Origin: Elymus sibiricus
Taxonomy: Eukaryota > Streptophyta > Magnoliopsida > Poales > Poaceae
NCBI GenBank assembly: GCA_039707655.1
Contig: CM077667.1
Span: 64,323,628-64,387,627, forward strand
Direction of reading: 5' to 3'
DNA length: 64,000 bases
Shown here: positions 23,339-35,900 of the stretch, one piece after another
Layout: each line of letters starts with the position of its first letter
Position numbering within the stretch: the first letter of the stretch is position 1
Position numbers and translations under genes: made by a program
Notes under the pieces: generated by a model
Seen by the model: only the letters and a program-made list of their open reading frames with translations
The model's database searches: none
What the model was told of the DNA's origin: nothing

Positions 23339-23690
23339 CAAGCGAGAGGCGCTCGCACCGGTTTATAAGCCCGCCCATCTCTGCCTTGTTGAGTTCCTCT
23401 CAAAGTGAAAATAGATGCCCTTATACGGGAAATTTGACCTGAAATCAAAGTGAATTTCACTCTGATTTCAGGTTGAATTTTCCCTATAAGCGCATCTATG
23501 TTCATTTTTGCTATTTTTTATGTTATTTTTTTGCATATTAAAAGTTCTTAACAAAAAATACTTTATGAATATTCTTTTTGCTATTAAAGTTTTTAACAAA
23601 AATAACTTTGATAATTTTAGTTGCATAAATTTTATATAATATTAAGTTAAATAACTTTGATCGGACGAAAACACGTCTATTACAAAGGGA
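23339..23690. other. CACTA sequence right of the nested LTR element
   Basis: Continues the CACTA interior. Near 23410-23510 there is a long inverted repeat: atagatgcccttatacggga...tgaaatcaaag faces ctttgatttca-type sequence ...tccctataagcgcatctat, arms of about 45 bp, able to fold into a hairpin. Confidence 0.55.
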
Positions 23691-24785
23691 TTTCAATTTT
23701 TTAAACATATTTTAACTCAAGACTTTTTCTGCATTCAATATGCACCATTCAAACCCATATCATCACTTTTCAACCCTTTTCTGACTTCATTTACTATTTT
23801 TCATGCATTTCATGATTTATTTTGAGCTAAAATGACCCTAAATTGAAAAGCACTGCAAATGAACTCTGAAATGGTTGCAAGTTGGCATGGTATCATCATT
23901 TCACCCACATAGCATGTGCTAAAAAGTTGAGAGGGTTACGGCAAAAACTGGATGCACTTCGTGTACAAAATGAACAATCTCTTTCGAAGTGTCAGGGTTT
24001 TGGACGAAAACTCATCAGTTACAAAAGGCATTTCAATTTTTTAAACATATTTGAACGCAAGACTTTTTATGCATTCAATATGCACCAATCAAAGCCACAT
24101 CATCACTTTTCAAACCTTTTCTGACTTCATTTGTTATTTTTCATGCATTTCATAATTTATTTTGAGCTAAGATGACCCTAAATTGAAAAGCACTGCAAAT
24201 GAACTCTGAAATGGTTGAAAGTTGGCATGGTATCATCATTTCACCCACATAGCATGTGCTAAAAAGTTGAGAGGGTTACGGCAAAAACTGGATGCACTTC
24301 GTATACAAAATGAATAATCTCTTTCGAAGTGTGAGGGTTTGGGACGAAAACTCATCAGTTACAAAAGGCATTTCAATTTTTTAAACATATTTGAACTCAA
24401 GACTTTTTATGCATTCAATATGCACCATTCAAAGCCACATCATCACTTTTCAAACCTTTTCCGACTTCATTTACTATTTTTCATGCATTTCATGATTTAT
24501 TTTGAGCTAAGATGACCCTGAATTGAAAGCACTGCAAATGAACTCTAAAATGGTTGAAAGTTGGCATGGTATCATCATTTCACCCACATAGCATGTGCTA
24601 CAAAGTTGAGAGGGTTATGACAAAAACTGGATGCACTTCGTGTACAAAATGAACAATCTCTTTCGAAGTATCAGGGTTTCAGACGAAAACTCATCAGTTA
24701 CAAAAGGCATTTCATTTCTTGACATGTAACTGCAGTGATATTCTAGATCAAAGTCGTCATCAGAATAGTTGTGGAGAGAAAGTCT
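23691..24785. repeat. Tandem array, three copies of a 340-bp unit
   Basis: The phrase tttcaattttttaaacatat recurs at 23691, 24031 and 24371, with a partial copy at 24710. Units are about 95% alike. Related units, inverted, lie in the second CACTA at 42720-43370. The array sits directly downstream of the transposase gene (minus strand) and may be its 3' UTR or terminator region. Confidence 0.85.
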
Positions 24786-27700
24786 TCACTTTTTCTTCGC
24801 GTGTGTCCCTTGCTTATTGCGCCATAACCATGGATAATCTTCATCGTTTAATAGGGTGCTTGGGTCAGCCTTCACTTTGAAGGGAGGAATTTCATGAAAC
24901 TTTTCATAATCTTCAGACATGTCTGTCTTGCCCTCCACTCCCACGATGTCTCTTTTCCCTGAAAGAACTATGTGGCGCTTTGGCTCATCGTATGATGTAT
25001 TTGCTTCCTTATCTTTTCTTTTTCTCGGTTTGGTAGACATGTCCTTCACATAGAAAACCTGCGCCACATCATTGGCTAGGACGAATGGTTCGTCTGTGTA
25101 CCCAAGATTGTTCAGATCCACTGTTGTCATTCCGTACTGCGGGTCTACCTGTACCCCGCCTCCTGACAGATTGACCCATTTGCACCGAAACAAAGGGACC
25201 TTAAAATCATGTCCATAGTCAAGTTCCCATATGTCCACTATGTAACCATAATATGTGTCATTTCCTCTGTTGGTTGCTGCATCAAAGCGGGCACCACTGT
25301 TTTGGTTGGTGCTCTTTTGATCTTGGGCGATCGTGTAAAATGTATTCCCATTTATCTCGTACCCTTTGTAAGTCAATATAGTCAAAGATGGTCCCCTGGC
25401 CAACGAGTACAGCTCATCTGCAACAGTGGTGTTACCCATGAGATGTGTTTGCAACCAACTGCCGAAAGTCCTGATGTGTTCACATGTAATCCAGTCGTCA
25501 CACTGCTCCGGGTGTTTGGAGCGCAGAATATTCTTGTGTTCATTGACATACGGGGTCACCAAGGTAGAATTCTGTAGAACAGTGTAGTGTGCTTGATACC
25601 AAGAATGCCCGTCCCTACATATTATTGAATTCGCTCCTAGCGTGCCTTTTCCAGTCAGTCTCCCCTCATACTGCGATTGAGGGAGACCAATCGGCTTAAG
25701 GTCAGGAATAAAGTCAACACAAAACCCAATGCTTTCCTCTGTTTGATGGCCCATGGAGATGCTTCCTTCTGGCCTAGCACGGTTATGAACATATTTCTTT
25801 AAGACTCCCATGAACCTCTCAAAGGGGAACATGTTGTGTAGAAATACAGGGCCCAGAATGCCAATCTCGTCGACTAGATGAACTAGGACGTGCGTCATGA
25901 TATTGAAGAAGGATGGTGGGAACACCAGCTCGAAACTGACAAGACATTGCACCAAATCACTCTTTAACCTTGGTAGGATTTATGGATCGATTACCTTCTG
26001 AGAGATGCATTGAGGAATGCACATAGCTTCACAATGGCTAATCGAACGTTTTCCGGTAGAAGCCCCCTCAATGCAACCGGAAGCAGTTGCGTCATAATCA
26101 CGTGGTAGTCATGAGACTTTAGGTTCTGGAACTTTTTCTCTACCATATTTATTATTCCCTTTATATTCGACGAGAAGCCAGACGGGACCTTCATACTGAG
26201 CAGGCATTCAAAGAAGATTTCCTTCTCTTCTTTGGTAAGAGCGTAGCTGGCAGGACCTTCATACTCCTTTGGATGCATGCCGTCTTTTTCGTGCACACGT
26301 TGCTGGTCCTCCCGTGCCTCCGGTGTATCTTTTGTCTTCCCATACACTCCCAAGAAGCCTAGCAGGTTCACGCAAAGATTCTTCGTCACGTGCATCACGT
26401 CGATTGCAGAGCAGACCTCTAGGTCTTTCCAATAGGGTAGGTCCCAAAATATAGATTTCTTCTTCCACATGGGTGCGCGTCCCTCAGCGTCATTCGGAAC
26501 AGATAGTCCGCCAGGACCCTTTCCAAAGATTACTTATAAATCATTGACCATATCAAGTATGTGATCACCAGTACGGAGGGCGGGCTTCTTCCGGTGATCT
26601 GCCTCACCTTTGAAATGATTTCCTTTCTTTCGACATTGATGGTTGGTCGGAAGAAATCGACGATGCCCCAGGTACACATTCTTCCTGCATTTGTCCAAAT
26701 ATATACTATCGGTGTCATCTAAATAGTGCGTGCATGCGTGGTATCCCTTGTTTGTCTGTCCTGAAAGGTTACTGAGAGCAGGCCAATCATTGATGGTTAC
26801 AAACAGCAACGCTCGTAGGTCAAATTCCTCCTGTTCGTTCTCGTCCCACACACGTACACCTATTCCATTCCACAGTTGTAAAAGTTCATCAACTAATGGC
26901 CTTAGGTACACATCAATGTCATTGTCGGGTTGTTTAGCGCCTTGGATGAGCACTGGCATCATAATGAACTTCCGCTTCATGCACAACCAAGGAGGAAGGT
27001 TATACATACATAGAGTCATAGGCCATGTGCTATGCTTGCTGCTCTGCTCCCCAAAAGGATTAACGTCATCTGCACTTAAACCAAACCATACATTCCTTGG
27101 GTCACCTGTAAAGTCCCCCCACTCTCTCTCGATCTTTCTCCACTGCGACCCATCACCAGGTGCTCTCAACTTCCCGTCTTTCTTACGGTCTTCCTTGTGC
27201 ATCAACTTGGCATGCTCTTTGTTTCTGAACAAACGTTTCAACCGTGGTATTATAGGAGCATACCACATCACCTTCGCAGGAACCCTCTTCCCGGTGCGCT
27301 GGCCCTCAACATCACCAGGGTCATCTCGTCTGATCTTATACCGCAATGCACAACATATCGGGCATGCGTTCAAATCCTCGTACGCACCGCGGTAGAGGAT
27401 GCAGTCATTAGGGCATGCATGTATCTTCTGCACCTCCAATCCTAGAGGGCAGACAACCTTCTTTGCTTCGTATGTACTGTCGGGCAATTCGTTGTCCTTT
27501 GGAAGCTTATTCTTCATTATTTTCAGCACCTTTTCAAATGCCTTGTCAGATACATCATTCTCTGCCTTCCATTGCAGTAATTCCAGTGTGGTACCGAGCT
27601 TTGTGTTGTCATCTTCGCAATTTGGGTACAACCCTTTTTTGTGATCCTCTAACATACGATCGAACTTCAACTTCTCCCTTTCACTTTGGCATTGTCTCTT

Positions 27701-28081
27701 TGCATCAACAATGACCCGGCGAAGATCATCATCGGGCACATTGTCTGGTTCTTCCTCTTGATCTTTAGCTTCCCCCATTGCAGCATCACCGTATTCAGGG
27801 GGCGGATAGTTGTCATCATCCTCTTCTTCTTCGTTGTCTTCCATCATAACCCCTCTTTCTCCGTGCTTGGTTCAAACATTATAGTGTGGCATGAAACCCT
27901 TCTCAAGCAGGTGGACGTGAAGGGTTTTCGAGTTAGAGTAATCCTTCGTATTCCCACAGATAGTACATGGACAATACATAAAACCATTCTGCTTGGTTGC
28001 CTCAGCCACTTCGAGAAAATTATGCAGGCCCTTAATGTACTCGGAGGTCCGTCGGTCACCGTACATCCATTGCCGGTTCAT
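24786..28081 (-). pseudogene. CACTA TNP2-family transposase (broken)
   Basis: Read on the minus strand from MNRQWMYGDRRTSEYIKG, about 1,100 codons. Domains in order: transposase-associated domain with CPCTICGN (28081-27870), an acidic linker, the TNP2 domain (about 27400-26300: ADDVNPFG, LLFVTINDWPALSNLSG, LGHRRFLP, DVMHVTKNLCVNLLGFL), DUF4218 (about 26250-25600: FFNIMTHVLVHLVDEI, PFERFMGVLKKYVHNRARPEGS), then DUF4216 (about 25400-25050: YYGYIVDIWELDYG, PLFRCKWVN). Lesions: TGA at 27872 (a TGG codon is expected), TAA at 26534, a frameshift near 26005 and TAA near 25980. TNP2 catalyses cut-and-paste of CACTA ends. This copy cannot. Confidence 0.92.
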
Positions 28082-28260
28082 CTGCGTGCATTATATAATT
28101 AAGTGTATCAAAAACCATTACAAAACATCATGAATAGAGAACTGACCAAATTAATAGAAGTTCATCATCACATTAAAACCAAAGTACAGTAGTGACCAAA
28201 ATAAATACATAAAGTTCATACATAGTTCTCTAGAGCATCTAATTAAAACATACATTGAAA

Positions 28261-28704
28261 CTATGTAAAACATTTAAATGCAACAACAAATGCGATCATA
28301 ACCGCAACTAAGGTACCAATTGATCCAACGGCATAATGATACCAAGCCTCAGTATGAATGGCATATTTTCTAATCTTTCTAATCTTCAAGCGCATTGCAT
28401 CCATCTTGATCTTGTGATCTTCGACGACATCGGCAACATGCAACTCCAATTCCATCTTCTCCTCCTCAATTCTTTTCAAAAAAAAATTTAAGTAATTGTT
28501 TTCTTTTTCAACTAAATTTAACCTCTCGACAAGAGGGTCGGTTCGAATTTCCGGTTCACATACCTCCTAGATAAAAACATCTATGTCACGTTGGTCGGCA
28601 TAATTGTCATACACACTAAATGAAACAAATAGTTATAAAAGATAATATACCACATCCGAATCATAGACAGGACGAGGGCCGATAGGGGCGGATACCAAAA
28701 CCAT
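28261..28704 (-). CDS. CACTA-encoded small coiled-coil/membrane protein, intact, two exons
   Basis: Exon 1 is 28704-28651 and exon 2 is 28566-28261. The donor GTATAT and acceptor CTAG join in phase 0, giving 119 residues. It starts MVLVSAPIGPRPVYDSDV. Residues about 30-85 are charged with heptad-like spacing (LVERLNLVEKENNYL, KRIEEEKMELEL). The C-terminus is a hydrophobic segment (AVGSIGTLVAVMIAFVVAF) followed by KCFT, so it looks tail-anchored. I have the impression that similar predictions recur in Triticeae annotation beside CACTA transposases; no function is known to me. It lies upstream of and co-oriented with the transposase. No stop or frameshift is seen although the transposase is dead. 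Confidence 0.65.
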
Positions 28705-29280
28705 GGCACTATATAATAACAAACAATAATAAAAGTAAGAAAATTATACAAGTATCTATCTAAATCATACAAGTAAGATTTTTTTTCTTTTAGAAAGAAG
28801 ATAAGAACAAGAGGCTCACCACGGTGGTGCCGGCGACGAGATCGACGCGGGCGATCGACGGCGGTGAGGACGGGGACGGGGACGGCACCCTACACATGTG
28901 CAGACTCTAAGAAGTTAATTTCAGCTCTAATTGTGCGTCTAAATCAAAAGAACTCCCACATACACTCCTCCACTAAAACCCACAAACCATACTCTACTTC
29001 TAGAGCATTTGAAATGAGCTAAACTAGCAGTGAGAGATAAAACGATGAAGTCGTTAACCTTTTAGAACACTTGTGTAGTTGGTGCACCGCCAAACCTAAA
29101 CAAATCTTAGGGAAAATGTAGCTTGGAGGTCGAGCTTGGAGAGTAGAAAACTTAAGTGTGGCTGTGGCATTTCATCAAACACCTCATGTGCATAGGAGGT
29201 GAGAACAGAGAGCAACACACCTCCCAAACGCCGGCCGGCCAAAAAATAGAGGAGTGAGCGGGCAGGGGCGAGCATATATA
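28705..29280 (-). other. CACTA leader region upstream of the small protein
   Basis: GC-rich patch at 28815-28885 (minus strand reads gtccccgtcctcaccgcc), then AT-rich sequence to 29250. Possibly the 5' UTR and promoter of the CACTA transcript. No ORF supported. Confidence 0.4.
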
Positions 29281-29581
29281 TATGCGTTGTATAAGTCCCG
29301 GTTGGTGGCTAGCACCGGGACTAAAGTTTCCTCTTTAGTCCCGGTTCCAGCCACCAACCGGGACTAAAGGGGCTCGGCCAGGAGCGAGGCCCTTTAGTCC
29401 CGGTTCGTGTCTGGAACCGGGACTAAAGGGGTCATACGAACCGGGATTGGTGCCCATCGAGGCCCGGCCGGCGTCCTGGCCTCACGAACCGGGACTGATG
29501 CACTCATTAGTCCCGGTTCGTAACACGACCGGGACTAATACAATATTCTGGCCTGGACCAAAGCCATGTTTTCTACTAGTG
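29281..29581. repeat. CACTA right subterminal repeats and terminal inverted repeat
   Basis: Seven or so inverted copies of TAGTCCCGGTT between 29298 and 29540, then the terminus ttttctactagtg, inverse of the left end. Confidence 0.88.
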
Positions 29582-29584
29582 GAG

Positions 29585-30190
29585 TTCGCCAGAGAGAGCT
29601 CAGAGGACGGTGGCCGGATGATGCAGGAGGCGTCCGACAACGAGCCAGTGTCCGCGCCCGCATCAGTTGCAGGCTTCGCCATGGCGGCGCACTTCAACGC
29701 GGTCACGGCGGAGGAGGAGCACTTGTAGTGGCCTCTGCCGTCGGTCTCCACGTTCAGATGTTGTAGGAAGAGCATCGGTACAACCTGCAGTTCCTCGAGC
29801 TACATCGGCTCACGAAGGGTCAAATCACCGGTGACCGGGCGAACAAGGAGGTCGTTGTAGCCATGGCCGCGGAGAATTCACTTTCATGGAAGAGCAACGG
29901 GCATTGTACGAGCTCATGCGTAGCACCCGCGCCATCCGTCGTGAGCGGCAGCGGCTGCACATCATGAGGCGGAGCGCGACGTCCTGTTCGAGCAGATGGC
30001 GGCGAAGGAGGAGGCGTAGGCGGTGCAGGTAATCACATACGGGAATGTTGCGGATGTCGGCAGCTTCGCATCATTTGCACCGCCCATGTCGTTTGCGCCG
30101 GACTGTAAGGACCACGAGGTCAGCCCATCCACGTCTATCGTGGACTTCACCTCGGCCGGCAACATCCACGACTAGGTGACAGACTCCGAC
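29585..30190 (+). pseudogene. Decayed hypothetical coding sequence right of the CACTA
   Basis: GC-rich, with plus-strand fragments such as MMQEASDNEPVSAPASVAGF and FAMAAHFNAVTAEEEHL, then several stops, then ITYGNVADVGSFASFAPP. Codon-like composition but frames broken in at least four places. It may be the far part of the sequence interrupted by the CACTA, or another TE-derived fragment. No domain recognised. Confidence 0.35.
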
Positions 30191-30325
30191 AAGGAAGAAT
30201 AGGACATGGGAGGCTGACGTGCCCACGTCCGACGAAGAGCAGGACGTGGAACACGGACATGTCCATGGTCGTCGAAGATTTGCATTTGGTCTGCCTTAAA
30301 TGAAAATCGTCTAGTAGTTTGTAGG

Positions 30326-30484
30326 CAGTGGCGGATCCACCATTGGGGCGAGCTGGGGCGGCCGCCCCAGCTCTCCGGCGACGGAGCAGGGTATCTCATG
30401 TGCCTAGCGACCATTGACGCATTGCAATGAAGCCCCATCGTCATCCGCCGCCCTGGCAAACCTTAATATTTGGGTCTGCCACTG
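30326..30484. mobile_element. hAT-type MITE, 159 bp
   Basis: Terminal inverted repeats CAGTGGCGGATCC and CAGTGGCAGACCC (right end read on the minus strand). Exact 8-bp target duplication tttgtagg at 30318-30325 and 30485-30492. Eight-bp duplications and CAGTGGC ends fit the hAT superfamily. Confidence 0.88.
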
Positions 30485-30870
30485 TTTGTAGGTTTTTGCC
30501 TTTTTTGTTAAGTACTACTACTAGCACATATGCCCGTGCGTTGCAACGGGAAAAAAATCAATATGTTTCTAATATAATAAGCATGGCTCAAGACGCTCTA
30601 CTAATCTATGTCAGCGAGATGGTACTTTGTTAGACGAACATATTTGTATCACACGCACATGCTAGCTTCGCTGGCTACAACCAAGGGATAGAAGTGAAGG
30701 TTGTGTGTTCGCCCGTGATTTCGAAGCCCAGCAGCAGGCCATGATGGTACGTACGTGACGAAGCTGTCATACTTATTTCTCAAACGAATCCGACATATAA
30801 TTAACGCACGGGCTATCAAACTGGCTAGAGCCAAATGGTTAGAAAGGAAAGGTTGTAAGTTCGAATCCCA

Positions 30871-31794
<924 letters not shown>

Positions 31795-32539
31795 GTATAG
31801 ATTTGAAACACGGACGAATATTTCGAACATGTGGTTGGATCGTCCATAGTTTTGTGTCACCGGGACTAATCTATACCTAATATTAAAGGGAGGACCGTTT
31901 CTCCACTTTTTTTCGTCCTCCTGTTTATTTCGTACGTCCACCTATCAGCCCATAAAATTAAACTAAATTACCCACCACGCCACCCATAAGTGAAAAAAAC
32001 TCTTCGTTAATTGTTTATCTGTTTTTTTTGCATGTCACTGAAACTGCCCTTAAAGTTGAAGTAAATTACCAACCCCGCCACCCGTAAGTGAAAAAAAACT
32101 CTTTGCGAATTGTTTCTTTAGATGTTTCGTCTGTCGTCGAACTGCCCCTGAAGTTGAAGTAAATTACACACCCCGCCATTTGTCAAAAAAATTACACACC
32201 CCGCCATCTGTAAAAGTGAAAAAAAACGAGCGTTCCTCTGAAATATTCGTCCGTCGTAGGGCCCTACAGTTTTTCATCTATCGAGAGACTTACATTTTCT
32301 TTTCCTTCTCATACACGCATCAAAGATATACTAAAAAATACACACATCAAGGATCAAGTCCAACATCAATACATTGTGAGCATGTTAGAATGCACGTGTC
32401 TTACGTTCACATTTGTGCGGTTGGTGCACAAATATTCAGATACGTGTATATACATAGAGTGCGAATATTTAAAACTTGATTTGAACATCACAATTTTATT
32501 ATCCCGTTGCAACGCACGGGCACTTTTGCTAGTGAAAGA

Positions 32540-32978
32540 AAAAGATCGTCGTCTCCAACCGTCCCGTCCCCTTCTTCTTTTCCTCCTCTTCCCCTCCCGA
32601 GCGGCCGAGACCTCAATTCCCGACCCACCACCGCGTGCCCTAGGGCCTAGGGCTGACGCCTCTGCTCCCCACCCCCACGCGCGCCGCCGCCGTTCCCCAT
32701 CGCCGTCTTCACCCGGCCGCGATTTCTGGGCATTTGATTTTGCGGTACGAGCTTCTTCCACCCAGTGATTAGCTGAACCCCCTGCCCTCCCATCTTTTTC
32801 ACGGTCGATCGGTTCCGTTGCGGCGAAATGATCTGCCTTGAAAAATTCTCGCATTTTAGATCCACGTTTGCTAGAGCCAACATCATCTCCACGTCGGATG
32901 ATTCCAACCAAAACTCTGCTTTGACAACCCCGAAAAACAATGGCCATTCGCTGTCTTAATTTGTTCTTTCCGCTCTAG
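32540..32978 (+). promoter_or_regulatory. 5' UTR and 5'-UTR intron of the plus-strand pseudoprotease gene
   Basis: GC-rich leader 32545-32741 homologous to the leader of the minus-strand copy. Donor ATTTTGCG|GTACGAG at 32741/32742 and acceptor TCTAG at 32978, just before the exon with the ATG. Homology between the paralogues stops at about 32545, where Helitron sequence begins, so the two genes have different promoters. Confidence 0.6.
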
Positions 32979-32987
32979 GCCGGAGAC

Positions 32988-35900
32988 ATGAAGCGAAAAG
33001 GCGTGCGCACCAGAAGCCAGACGAAAAAACAAAAGGCTTCCACAAGTAGTAGCCAAGGTTATTCATTCTCGCTGCTTATTCATTCTTATGCACGTACGAT
33101 TTGTACAGCTCCATTTCAGAACTGTGTTGTATGATACGATGATGATGCTTCCCTGACTAGGTAATAATTTGCTTACCGACAATCCTTTCGAAGAGGAATT
33201 TGGCAGCTTAAGTGATTCTGGCCAAGGTGTCTGGGCTGAACTCAGTAAAGAAGTCGCGTCGAACTTAGCGGGCACCATTGTATCGATTGCTTCATTCGAT
33301 GACGGTGATTACAAACATTAGCTTCGCGTCTTTTTTTATCTATATATCTATTCGTTGGTAGTTCGTGATTGAGAATTTGGAAATACCATCTTGTGCAGGA
33401 AAGAATACACTGTTTTTTGCATGCACGGGCATAATTACCGTGAACACTCCAAAAACTACAAGTTTTCTGACTTCATTAAGTTTGGTTAGATCTATTGATG
33501 ACGACAGCAAGATCTTTCATGACTTGAGGGTTGGTACCAATTTGTTTTTTTTTACACTATTGCTTGCTTATTTAACATCATGGCAACCATTCTGCTAACC
33601 AGGGAGTATACTTGTTGCATTGCTTTATCATTTCAGATTGAAGTGCGCCTTCCAGATAACAAAATCGAACTGGGATGGTTGCAATTCTACGATTTGAAAC
33701 ACAATGTCGCTGTTATCAACATCATTCGCTACCATTCTCTTCAAGTAGCATGTCTAGATCATGGGCGGCAAATTGAGTCTCATGGTAAAGTAGTTGCTGT
33801 AGGGCGTTGCTTCAACTCAGGAAAATTCATGGCCACAGCTGGGATGTTGAATGGCAATCCAACAGGAGCTTATCGCGAGGAGCTTGCCGTCTCCACATGT
33901 GAAATTACTATGGTGCGCTGTTGATTCCTCACTTTCTCTACATAGCGGAAATAAATAAATGAAATTGTTTCATTATATGGGCGGTTTAATTTTGTCATTA
34001 TATGCAGTTGAACGATTTTTCGGGGGGCACAAGAAATTACAATTTTTTTTCAATAATACAAACTTTGTTCAGCAGCCCTAAATTCTTGTGCTTGGCTGAC
34101 TGTCACTTTATTCTTTTCATAGACTGGAGTTGGAGGGCCCCTTGTTGATTTTAATGGGGATTTCATTGGGATGAACTTTTATGCTGAGAAAGAGACTCCA
34201 TTCCTACCGAGGAATACAATCCTTGAACTCCTGTTGCAGTTCAGCAAAATAATTCCATGGTGGTATGTCCTCCATACTTGCTTATGAGCCAAAGATTCTC
34301 TAGTCCTTCGGCAAACAACTAGTCTAACTAGAACAATTCCTGGATGACCGTAGGCCATCTGTTCTGCTTTTTGTTAACTTATTGTTCCACCTGGAATTTC
34401 CAGGAAGCTGACCACACATCATCAGTAGAGATACAAAATGAATGAACTAATTAAGTACATAACAACAATTTTGCACATCATTAGCTGAGGTTGGGTGGTA
34501 GCATATGTGAAATTGAAACATGAGTTTACTACCAATCATGTTGAATGTAAAAACTGTTTTTGAAATGTGTTAGCTTGTGCCATTCATGAGCTGTTTTGAG
34601 TTTTTTGTAGCTTCTATAGAGTATACTTGCATCTGGTAGGTGACCTGCATTTGAGAACATCCCCCTTGATAACAAATTGGTTGTTTGTGACATCTGTGGC
34701 TCGCTGGATAAGTTGCAGTGTGACCTTGACACATATCTATACCACATGTCTTGGCAGCACGTCTCGCAGTTGCCCTGTACTCAATTGGGACTCCGGTGTC
34801 CATGTTAAAGCTATTGTACTTGTTTAAATGATAAGGTAGTCAAAGTTCCTGGTAGGTATGGTATTACAATTTTCTCCATTTTATGTTTTCTCGTCGAAAT
34901 ATTTAGGCTTTAGGGTTTTCCCCATTGTGTTGTTATTTAGTGCAATCTGACTCCAATCCCTAATTTGCCCCCTTTTGACATTCAAGTGTATGTGGTTGTT
35001 TGATATTCATGCATAAATGTCATCCATGTTTTACTTTTGTGGATTTCTCTATTACTCCGATGAGTTTATCACATTATGCTGCAGGGCTACAAGTAAAAAC
35101 AGACCTGATAGTACAATCAGAAAATTTCCCAGACCTCACAAGTCTGATTCACAAGGTGAGAAAAGAACTTCGCTCCTTCAGATTGCTAAATTCATGCCGC
35201 TTTTCGGTTTTCTAAACTCTGCTTATTTCCCTTCCCCAATCTTCTCCATTTTAGGCAGCTCAAAGGGAGGAGAGAAAACTAAGGATCAGAAACCTTCCAT
35301 ATGTACTCTCTGTGATCCAGAATGTCATCCAGGTTGGGTCACTTTCAGTGTCAATTATTGATCATTGGTCCCAGTCATTAATTGTTTCACCCCTGTGGCA
35401 CCAGGTCTCGTGGATAGATTATCAAAGTGGACCTTCTTATGTACTCGGTGGCCGAGATATCCTGAATCTGGTGAGTCATTGCCTTCAGTTTTCCTGATCA
35501 TCATTATACATGGGGTCATCAATCACTTTACTATGTTGCAAAATTCAGCTGATGCTACAAAAAAAGAGCTGAGGTCCAGTGGTTATCCATTCCCGGTTTG
35601 GGACGATAGTAAGTTCATTTGTGTCGTTTTGATATTTATTACTCATTCTGTTGAACATCTGACATTTGGCTGGTCTCTCCAACACCCCTCAACTACTGAA
35701 CCTTTATTGCTGTGGTCAGTGGGCATGCGGTTGCTTAATAATTTTGAAGAGGAATTTAGTGAAGATATCTGGAGCAAACTCGAAAGAAGCGTTAATTCAA
35801 ATATGTCTCAAAGTGTTGTCACATTGGCTTCATTCATTGGTAATTTTGTTCACTATAAGCTCGTTTTCTTTCGGTATTCTCTTCCCAATTTCATCACTAA

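Larger units (their letters stand above)
10053..29581 (-). mobile_element. 19.5-kb CACTA (En/Spm superfamily) DNA transposon with a nested LTR element
   Basis: Starts CACTAGTGGAAAACAGG and ends with the inverse (GTTTTCTACTAGTG), with GAG on both sides. Both subterminal zones hold inverted copies of TTTAGTCCCGGTT. Genes lie on the minus strand: transposase at the right, a small membrane protein upstream of it, and a second Tnp-like protein with a Ulp1 protease domain at the left. Without the LTR insertion it would be about 12.1 kb, typical of autonomous Triticeae CACTA elements. The transposase is broken, so it would now need help in trans. Confidence 0.93.
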
